DNA of 28,381 nucleotides from the IMG/VR virus record IMGVR_UViG_3300025030_000356, positions 1 through 28,381 of that record. The stretch is one strand, 5' to 3'. The stretch is from a virus. Under the pieces are notes generated by a model. The model did no database searches. It was given only the letters and a program-made list of their open reading frames with translations, and had not been told where the DNA came from. How positions within the stretch are numbered: the stretch's first letter is position 1; each line of letters starts with the position of its first letter. A program made the position numbers and the translations under genes. Shown one piece after another: positions 22,397 through 28,381 of the stretch.

Positions 22397-23554
22397 ATGA
22401 ACATGGACGATAAGATCTTCACGATGCCCGTGGAGGATATCCCTGTTGAGCGTCGGGAGGTCCCCGCACGGGAGAAGAGGCCAGGTCCGACTGGTAGGGT
22501 CACCGATCCTTGGAAACGCGTGACCGATAAGGTGGCGATCGTTGCGTTCTCTAAGACGACCCGCCACTTTGCTCCATTTGACGACCCTACATGGGAAATC
22601 TGGGGTCTCAATGAGGAGTACCGCTTCCAGTGGATGAGGCGCTGGGACCGATGGTTCCAGATACACCCCTACCTCGATTTCATGCGCCAAGGCAATCCAA
22701 ACGACCCTAAGCACCCGGAGTGGTTGAGAGCACAGAAACCTCTCGGGGAGCCCAAGGCATTCCCGATCTACATGCAGGATCAGTTTGCCGACGTTCCCGC
22801 ATCCATCAAGTTCCCCTTAGATGAGATCGAGAGGGACCTGGGGATCAACTACTACTGTAGTTCCATATCCTATATGCTGGGACTTGCGGCCTGGATGGGC
22901 TACAAGGAAGTCGGGATGTATGGTGTCGAGATGGCCAGTGACACCGAGTACAAGTATCAGCGACCGAATGGGGAGTTCTGGATTGGCTTCATGATGGGGC
23001 GGGGAGTCAAGATACATCTGCCCAAGGAAGCCAACCTGCTACGGGGGCAGCGGTATGGGTTCGACTGGCTCCCAAACGTCGGGCGGCAGGCCATTGAGTT
23101 TGATCTGGTCCGGATGAAGAATGAAGAGGGCCAGGCGATGGCAAAGCTCAATTCCGTTCAGGGGGTCAGGAACTACTTTGCAGGACAAATCCAGGCGGCA
23201 AAGACGCCGGATGAGAAGGCCCGCTGGGAGACAGAACTTGAGAACGCCATGAAGCAAATTGAGCAATCGTTCGGAAGGCTGAATGCCGTAACGGGTGCTC
23301 GTCAGTATATCAATGGGTTGCTGAACCGTATAGATAGGCAGATTGCCCCAACCTTTGGGGCCGATGTTCGTCTATCGGAACAAGAAGGCCCGGTCCTCTA
23401 CGACCCGAACGGACACAAGATTGAGGACCCTAAGAAGGAAGAGAAAGAAAAGAACCTCAAGCTGATTGAGGAGTACATTGATTACTACGACGGGGAGGAG
23501 GTCCCAGATGAGCAGCCGACGCAAGCGCCGAGCGGCAGCCCAGCAGCGGGCTGA
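22397..23554 (+). CDS. Second GT42/DUF115-like protein with C-terminal coiled coil, 385 aa
   Basis: ATG at 22397 with AGGAGG at 22384-22389 is chosen over the in-frame GTG at 22361. Residues 45-56 (KVAIVAFSKTTR) mark a Rossmann-type nucleotide-binding start. WGLNEEY at 69-75 follows, then WDRWFQIH. A block at about 155-179 (SSISYMLGLAAWMGYK, then MYGVEM) parallels the late block of the first GT42-like gene (NIFSMLQIAYYMGFK, then GMDHY). After 225 the protein is helical, with a long coiled-coil-like stretch and a charged tail ending PSGSPAAG. Similar genes occur in phage structural operons, where their function is unknown to me. I infer a nucleotide-sugar-related protein that may act on virion proteins. 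The catalytic His of the first gene has no clear match here. Confidence 0.72.
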   Translation: MNMDDKIFTMPVEDIPVERREVPAREKRPGPTGRVTDPWKRVTDKVAIVAFSKTTRHFAPFDDPTWEIWGLNEEYRFQWMRRWDRWFQIHPYLDFMRQGNPNDPKHPEWLRAQKPLGEPKAFPIYMQDQFADVPASIKFPLDEIERDLGINYYCSSISYMLGLAAWMGYKEVGMYGVEMASDTEYKYQRPNGEFWIGFMMGRGVKIHLPKEANLLRGQRYGFDWLPNVGRQAIEFDLVRMKNEEGQAMAKLNSVQGVRNYFAGQIQAAKTPDEKARWETELENAMKQIEQSFGRLNAVTGARQYINGLLNRIDRQIAPTFGADVRLSEQEGPVLYDPNGHKIEDPKKEEKEKNLKLIEEYIDYYDGEEVPDEQPTQAPSGSPAAG

Positions 23555-24302
23555 GGAGATTCTTCGTTCCAAGGTCCGTCTGGATGGGATTGGGGAAGAC
23601 CCGGCGGTCAGGGCATTCCTGACCAAGATGCCGACGGCCAAGCAGGCAGAGGCGATGGAGCTTGCCTTAGCTCTGGATCGGTACCTGATGGGGGATCAGT
23701 CAGTCCTAGAGAACCCGAAGTATGCCGATCACATCAACAAGATGCGGGCACGGGCCTCTGAGATTGAAGACGCCGAGCGTCGGTGGTCTGAGGATCCGGT
23801 GAAGTTCTATGACGAGGTTTGGTCGGACGCCGAGAAGCGGATTGCTACGGGCGATAAGAAGGCCCAAATGGAAGCTCGGGCGTCCAAGATGTATCAGGAC
23901 GCTAGGACCAAGTCTGTTGCTACCAGGGAATCTAAGAAGCTGCAACTGGACTGGATGATCGCCAATGGGCCAAAAGAAGACGTGCAGTGCCCAGGGGTGG
24001 TGGAGACGATTATGGTCAATGGTACTCCGACGCCTAGGCTCCTGCCGATCCGGGTACGGATTATGCATCAGTATTACGACCTGAAGCCCGGCCACAACCT
24101 TGGGGTGCCTTCAGTCTTTGCGGACCGCTATCGACATGTGAAGACGGCAATGGATGACGAGGCCGCCCGAGAGGCCGCCCTGACTTCGGGGATGAGATCG
24201 CGGGACTTAGAGGCTGAACAGGATAGGATTTCCGTCCGGCTTGGGACGGGTAGGGACCGCCAGTATCAATCACAGATTTTGGCGGTGGATAACGCGAGGT
24301 GA
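23508..24302 (+). CDS. Highly charged helical protein, 264 aa, unrecognised
   Basis: ATG at 23508 follows GGAGGAGG and begins MSSRRKRRAAAQQRAEE. This start is chosen over the in-frame start at 23466 because of that ribosome binding site. It overlaps the upstream gene by 47 bases. The product is mostly alpha-helical with an Arg/Lys-rich N-terminus, Glu/Arg/Met helices (YADHINKMRARASEIEDAERRW and DDEAAREAALTSGMR) and a small folded segment in the middle (VVETIMVNGTPTPRLLPIRVRIMHQYY) that may be a beta hairpin. No family recognised. A structural or assembly role is inferred from its place between virion genes. Confidence 0.7.
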   Translation: MSSRRKRRAAAQQRAEEILRSKVRLDGIGEDPAVRAFLTKMPTAKQAEAMELALALDRYLMGDQSVLENPKYADHINKMRARASEIEDAERRWSEDPVKFYDEVWSDAEKRIATGDKKAQMEARASKMYQDARTKSVATRESKKLQLDWMIANGPKEDVQCPGVVETIMVNGTPTPRLLPIRVRIMHQYYDLKPGHNLGVPSVFADRYRHVKTAMDDEAAREAALTSGMRSRDLEAEQDRISVRLGTGRDRQYQSQILAVDNAR

Positions 24303-24306
24303 GCAA

Positions 24307-24723
24307 ATGGACTGGAAGCCTTACTTTCACAATGACAGCACGTTGACGGGGGCAGGGGATACGCTCCCCGTTCCCACTGGGCGAATCCTTCACATCACTG
24401 GGGTCCATCTGAAGTACACAGCGTCCGATACGGTAGGGAACCGGACCCCCGTGGTTCGGATGACAGACTCGGATGGGGACATCGTGTTGGAGGTTCGGGG
24501 TGGAGCGGTGCTAGCTGCGTCGGCGGTTCGGTTCTACAACTTCGGGACCAGCCTTGCCGACCAGACAGCCTTCGTAGACACTGACCAACTGACCAATACC
24601 CTGCCGGACGTTTGGTTGCCCGAGGGCTGCAACCTGGTTGTGTTAGAACAGTCGGCCCTAGACCCTGGCAGCGACCTGATGGAACTTCAGGTCTTTGGCG
24701 AGATCGCCGGATACGAGGCGTAA
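24307..24723 (+). CDS. Beta-rich virion protein, first of a second tandem pair, 138 aa
   Basis: ATG at 24307 is preceded by GAGGTGAG and lies four bases after the upstream stop. An in-frame upstream start would add 22 residues without family support. The protein is a beta-sandwich-like sequence: ILHITGVHLKYTASDTVGNR, VVRMTDSDGDIVLEV, VRFYNF, then FVDTDQLTNTLPDVWLP. The next gene product repeats the same order of blocks, so they are paralogues. Small, acidic and Thr-rich, it would suit a decoration or fibre role. Confidence 0.7.
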   Translation: MDWKPYFHNDSTLTGAGDTLPVPTGRILHITGVHLKYTASDTVGNRTPVVRMTDSDGDIVLEVRGGAVLAASAVRFYNFGTSLADQTAFVDTDQLTNTLPDVWLPEGCNLVVLEQSALDPGSDLMELQVFGEIAGYEA

Positions 24724-24724
24724 C

Positions 24725-25207
24725 ATGGCCGCTGACTATGAATGGAGACCCTTTCTATACTCGGACACAGCAGCTGGGGCGGCGGATGGGGAATGGGTGT
24801 TTGGGACATCCAGCGCCCCGACTGACGGGAACCTGATCTACCTGATTGATTCCATTCGGATACAAATGACTGCCACGACAGATACGGCAGGGAACCGTAG
24901 GCTCCAGGTCATCTATCAGGACTCAGATGAGGACCCTATCTTCCGAGCGGTGTCGGCGGTCAATCAGGCGGCGGCGGACAGTGCTACGGCGGGTAGTGGA
25001 GTTCGATACTACAACTTCTTCGTTGGGGGCCAGGATATGACCTCCTTTGTCGATACCGACCATCTGACCCGAACGCTACCGGACATCATCATGCCGAACC
25101 ACTGGTCGATGAAGATCCTTGACTGTGACTCGATCGCGGCGGATTCGGACAAGCTGGAGATATTCGTCCTGGGGAGAGTAGCGACCGTCCGCTCTGTGAC
25201 GACATAG
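24725..25207 (+). CDS. Beta-rich virion protein, second of the tandem pair, 160 aa
   Basis: ATG at 24725 follows GAGG at good distance. It repeats the blocks of the preceding protein: TATTDTAGNRRLQVIYQDSDED, VRYYNF, FVDTDHLTRTLPDIIMP, then SDKLEIFVLGR. It has an N-terminal extension (EWRPFLYSDTAAGAADGEW) and Ala/Ser-rich insert AVNQAAADSATAGSGV. The pair, like that at 20852/21354, shows that this phage repeatedly duplicates small virion proteins. Whether the two pairs share an ancestor cannot be settled by eye. Confidence 0.7.
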   Translation: MAADYEWRPFLYSDTAAGAADGEWVFGTSSAPTDGNLIYLIDSIRIQMTATTDTAGNRRLQVIYQDSDEDPIFRAVSAVNQAAADSATAGSGVRYYNFFVGGQDMTSFVDTDHLTRTLPDIIMPNHWSMKILDCDSIAADSDKLEIFVLGRVATVRSVTT

Positions 25208-25215
25208 GGAGTAAG

Positions 25216-25941
25216 ATGATGCGTAGAGTTCGTCGATCAAAAGGTATAGCTGCGGCCGCTTGGGCACCTACGGATCTTGTGGGGCTTGTCTTGTGGCTGG
25301 ACGCCAGCGAGATAACAGGACTGGCGAATAACGACCCCGTCGCCTCCTGGAGTGACCTGAGCGGCAACGCTCGTCATGCCACTCAGACCACTGAGGCCAA
25401 GAAGCCGATCTACATGACCAACCAGCAGAATGGCCTACCGGGGGTAGATTTCGACCGCACCAATCATGGGATGCTGGTCGATTTTTCTACGGGAGTGAGC
25501 GCACAAGACTACACCTTCATCTTTGCTACCAAAACAGAGACAACAAATGTAAACGCGGATCAACGGCTCTTTGACTTTCAGACCGGGAGGTTCATTGTCT
25601 CTAGTGTTACGGCGACAGTCGGCTGGGTCGGCTGGATCACTCTTCCGGAGGGATGGAACAACGCCGTTGCGGCAACCAATGCCGTTCAAATCCTCTCGTT
25701 TGTTTTTGATGATGCGGGGGCAAGCGTCTTCCGTGATGGGGCGTCCATAGCGACCGGTAAGGCGTGGGCGCAGAAGGCTCTTGGGGGGACGGTGGGTATG
25801 GGGCGCGAGTATGACATGACCCAGTATGGGTTCGATGGTCAACTCTATGAGGTCGTCGTCTACACGGGCGCACTCTCTAGTGCCAACAGGGGCCTTGTGG
25901 AAACCTATCTATCCGACAAGTGGGGCATAGCATTAGCATAG
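25216..25941 (+). CDS. LamG/concanavalin-like lectin-fold protein, 241 aa
   Basis: After a short basic N-terminus (MMRRVRRSKG) and an Ala stretch, residues 24-60 have the pattern that opens many phage and bacterial LamG_3-type jelly-roll domains: VLWLDASEITGLANNDPVASWSDL (split here) followed by SGNARHATQ, and a later NGLPGVDFD. The C-terminal part has GQLYEVVVYTGALSSANRG and YLSDKWGI, which match the closing strand and helix of the same fold. Such domains bind glycans or proteins, and on a phage surface they are thought to aid adhesion to host or mucus. GGAGTAAG is the ribosome binding site. Confidence 0.8.
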   Translation: MMRRVRRSKGIAAAAWAPTDLVGLVLWLDASEITGLANNDPVASWSDLSGNARHATQTTEAKKPIYMTNQQNGLPGVDFDRTNHGMLVDFSTGVSAQDYTFIFATKTETTNVNADQRLFDFQTGRFIVSSVTATVGWVGWITLPEGWNNAVAATNAVQILSFVFDDAGASVFRDGASIATGKAWAQKALGGTVGMGREYDMTQYGFDGQLYEVVVYTGALSSANRGLVETYLSDKWGIALA

Positions 25942-25950
25942 GATGGGCGC

Positions 25951-27123
25951 ATGACCGAACCGACCGCAACTCGACAAGCATTGAGACGGGCAATCGCCCT
26001 GAAGGCCAGGATGCCATTCTTCCTTGCCTATGGGGACACGGATGTTGCCTTAGCTGATCCCACGTCCGCAACTATCCAGACGACGGACGTGATCTACGCT
26101 CCGTCTCTAACCCAAACAGAGAACTTCTGGCAGAATGCCTGGGTATACGTTTCCGATTCGGCCGGGGTCTACGGCACAGAGCGGCGTATCCAAGCGTTCG
26201 AGCGAAGTGGGAACAAGATCATCCCCGAGTGGCCGTTTGATACTGCTCCGGCTGCCGCAGACCGTATTGAGATCTATCACATCTGGCCTCCTTCCCAGAT
26301 CAACTCTGCTATCAACGACGCCCTCGAGGAGGGTGGGGAATACTGGCCCGCCCAGACGGTTGATGAGTCTATGATTGTGGTGGAGGACCGGCTGGCCTAC
26401 GATATCTCTGGCTTATCCGTGACACCCTGGAAGATGCTTCAGATACGGGTAGAAAGATCCAGTAAGTCAGTTACAGGAACGTGTACGTCTGCTTGTACCT
26501 CTGCGGTGGTTGGGGTCGATACGGACGATGACCTGTCGGGGATTGATACGGATTGGTACGTCTCGATCTATGATGGCCCTGGAAAGGGTCAGGTTCGCTC
26601 TGTCATCTCTGGGGACACCTTGACTAACCTCATCACGGTAGGCAACTCGGCGGCAACCTATTTGACGACGGACGCCGATTCAACATCGAAGTACCGCTGG
26701 TGGGATGCGGACGAGCAGTGGCACGACTGGGTAAGCCTGCTTGGCATCCACTTCAACCGCAAGGATTATCCGGACAAGATGTATCTCCAGAATCTTATGC
26801 CGAGCGTGTATGGGTTCCGGTTCCGGCAGACGTATCTTGGGTGGCCATCAGCTCTGTCTGCGGACTCGGATGTGACCTCAGTACCGAAGGAGTTTGTAGT
26901 CAACAAGGCTCTGGCGACCCTGCACGACAGCATGATTGGGGACAACCGGGTTGATCGGACGATGCATGGGGGGACGGCAGAATACTACGCCGATCGGGCT
27001 GCGGAGTACGCTAGGCTCCATCGACGGCGTGTGCTGGCGGGCTCGCTATGGCAGGATGAAGATGAAGATGGAACACACGTCTCTTCGGCGGGTGATGATA
27101 TAGGGAACCCCTTGGGGTGGTAA
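25951..27123 (+). CDS. Probable neck/tail structural protein, 390 aa
   Basis: The product has an N-terminal helix with RQALRRAIALKARM, then beta-rich regions (TIQTTDVIYAPS, AWVYVSDSAGVYGTERRI), then a region with SQINSAINDALEEGGEYWP, a pattern often seen in phage head-tail connector or adaptor-like proteins. A beta insert with Thr/Asp/Ser-rich strands (TCTSACTSAVVGV) and Trp-rich segment KYRWWDADEQWHDW follow, and a C-terminal helix (AEYYADRAAEYARLHRRRV). Its place between the LamG gene and a tail-like gene fits neck or tail assembly. Exact role unknown. AGGAT precedes the start at usable distance. Confidence 0.65.
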   Translation: MTEPTATRQALRRAIALKARMPFFLAYGDTDVALADPTSATIQTTDVIYAPSLTQTENFWQNAWVYVSDSAGVYGTERRIQAFERSGNKIIPEWPFDTAPAAADRIEIYHIWPPSQINSAINDALEEGGEYWPAQTVDESMIVVEDRLAYDISGLSVTPWKMLQIRVERSSKSVTGTCTSACTSAVVGVDTDDDLSGIDTDWYVSIYDGPGKGQVRSVISGDTLTNLITVGNSAATYLTTDADSTSKYRWWDADEQWHDWVSLLGIHFNRKDYPDKMYLQNLMPSVYGFRFRQTYLGWPSALSADSDVTSVPKEFVVNKALATLHDSMIGDNRVDRTMHGGTAEYYADRAAEYARLHRRRVLAGSLWQDEDEDGTHVSSAGDDIGNPLGW

Positions 27124-28381
27124 ATGGATGAGAAGCGTGGCAACATCCACCTGAATGGCAAGGACTATCGGATCGATCTAGCTTCGTACAAGGCTAGGGA
27201 CGTTACCGATTTCTCCCCACGCTCATCGACACCTGGGGGCGGGATCGTGTTTGGGGAGATGGGACTGTATCAGGTCTTGGTCATGACGGACTGGAGCCGG
27301 GGCTTTGGGTTCCAGTGGATGACCGAGGCTGGGGCTGCCTCCGGCTACCTGCGGACGACGGGCAATCTAGACACCCGACATATGGGCCTTGTAACACTCA
27401 TGACCCAAGCGACTGCCAGCGATACGGCGGCCGAGCAGAAGAACGGCTTCACCCTATTTGATGATCACCTGTTCGCCTGGACGGACAAGGGCGGCCGGGT
27501 GTCTGATACAGCCTTGGCCGACACGGCAACCCCTACATGGACAGAAGCCGAGCCGCTAGCCACCTCCGCTGCTATCCATACTGGGTGGTCGAATGGGAAG
27601 TACCTGTTCGCCTTTGTTGATGATGAGCAGCCCTACTACACTACCAACCCGACTTCTGCCGCCACCGATTGGACGGGGGCCGGGGCTACGACGGCTCAGA
27701 TCGATACCTATTGGATCCAGCATCATGACGGCTTTGTCTACTCTGGTCGGCAGTTGAATGCCAGTGGTCTCTTGGGCAACCAGGTTCACTACTCAGATGC
27801 GGTGGATTTGTCGGATCTATACACCGTAGCATCGGATGATCCCAATGTCCTATATGCGGGGATAGATGGAATGCAGATTCTTGGGGCCTTCTCCTTCCTT
27901 GGAGATATAGACTTTCGTCGTCCTGATGGTCTTTGGAAGATGGACCGGGACAAATCGGCTATCCGCAAGGTCTTGGATTACGGGGATCAGACAAGTTCTG
28001 AGAACTTTGCTTCCGGGGCGATTTACAATAATGCCTACGTCTACCCTATCCGGAACACCTTGTACTCCTGGAACGGAATGCGCGTCACCAACATCACCCC
28101 GCCCAGGCTGACCGAACAGTTCCCCTACACTACCTACGGCCGGTTCCGGAACTTCGTGACTGTAGGCTCCTATCTATTCATGACGGCCAGGACCAACGAG
28201 ACGACCTACACCGAGAGCATTGTGGTATGGGATGGGGTTGGTTGGCATCGCCTAATGGATCCAATTACGGATGGTGACGGATCGGTCACGGCCATGTATT
28301 TCGACACGTCCCGGAACTACCTCTGGTATCACGTTACCAAGGCGGCATCGAACTTGACCTCTTATATCCCCTTCCAGGACA
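27124..28381 (+). CDS. Propeller-like phage tail protein, 3' end missing
   Basis: An open frame from ATG 27124, the base after the upstream TAA, runs without a stop to the window edge (at least 419 codons). The protein begins MDEKRGNIHLNGKDYRIDLA and continues with repeated short strands around Trp, Gly and Asp (YLRTTGNLDTRHMG, FTLFDDHLFAWTDKGG, IHTGWSNGKYLFAFVDD, GDIDFRRPDGLWKMD). A RDVTDFSPR segment near the N-terminus and the repeated pattern resemble beta-propeller-like tail or baseplate proteins found in phage genomes. Tail association is inferred from this and from position. The total number of blades cannot be counted because the gene is cut. Confidence 0.7.
   Translation, partial: MDEKRGNIHLNGKDYRIDLASYKARDVTDFSPRSSTPGGGIVFGEMGLYQVLVMTDWSRGFGFQWMTEAGAASGYLRTTGNLDTRHMGLVTLMTQATASDTAAEQKNGFTLFDDHLFAWTDKGGRVSDTALADTATPTWTEAEPLATSAAIHTGWSNGKYLFAFVDDEQPYYTTNPTSAATDWTGAGATTAQIDTYWIQHHDGFVYSGRQLNASGLLGNQVHYSDAVDLSDLYTVASDDPNVLYAGIDGMQILGAFSFLGDIDFRRPDGLWKMDRDKSAIRKVLDYGDQTSSENFASGAIYNNAYVYPIRNTLYSWNGMRVTNITPPRLTEQFPYTTYGRFRNFVTVGSYLFMTARTNETTYTESIVVWDGVGWHRLMDPITDGDGSVTAMYFDTSRNYLWYHVTKAASNLTSYIPFQD

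Noticed and set aside
1-28381. tRNA genes, CRISPR arrays, insertion sequences or attachment sites
   Set aside because: No cloverleaf, regularly spaced repeats, transposase or integrase were found on reading both strands. Short or degenerate examples could still be missed without software.

Overview
The window reads as part of the genome of a tailed double-stranded DNA bacteriophage (Caudoviricetes). Every supported gene lies on the + strand. Genes are packed head to tail, often with start/stop overlaps, and the order HNH nuclease, large terminase, portal, scaffold-like protein, major capsid protein, decoration-like proteins, neck/tail proteins is that of a phage late module. The capsid gene product resembles the N4-gp56 family of HK97-fold capsid proteins. 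No integrase, tRNA, CRISPR array, IS element or bacterial housekeeping gene is seen, so the host cannot be named. The GC-rich, purine-rich coding strand with good Shine-Dalgarno sites fits a bacterial host.

Positions 1-3865 hold an accessory block: small unrecognised proteins, several with CxxC zinc-ribbon pairs, around three genes that look like glycan metabolism. These are a GT42/DUF115-like putative nonulosonate transferase (968-1669), a CMP-sialic-acid-synthetase-like cytidylyltransferase (1980-2666) and a zinc-ribbon SAM methyltransferase (2893-3669). Positions 3904-4760 hold three small genes, including a 50-residue one starting with GTG at 4360.

Positions 4760-8607 are the packaging and portal genes: HNH endonuclease, TerL and portal. 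After three small or unrecognised genes comes the dominant feature, one 8.8 kb open frame (10090-18897) encoding a 2,935-residue protein. It resembles phage polyvalent/ejected virion proteins. It carries two motifs typical of the C-terminal 'LPD38-like' part of such proteins, about 1,200 residues apart, and between them a chain of modules separated by Pro/Ala linkers, one of them ADP-ribosyltransferase-like.

Positions 18979-25207 are the capsid module: coiled-coil scaffold candidate, major capsid protein, a tandem pair of near-identical small virion proteins and a possible third relative, then a second GT42-like protein behind a structured 5' leader, a helical protein, and another tandem pair of small proteins. 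Positions 25216-28381 encode a LamG/concanavalin-like display protein, a probable neck/tail protein and a propeller-like tail protein that runs off the end of the window.

My reading is that the phage encodes its own acidic-sugar activation and transfer functions alongside a capsid covered by duplicated small surface proteins, and probably injects a giant modular protein. The glycosylation and injection roles are inferences from motifs and gene order. The capsid, portal and terminase calls are firm.
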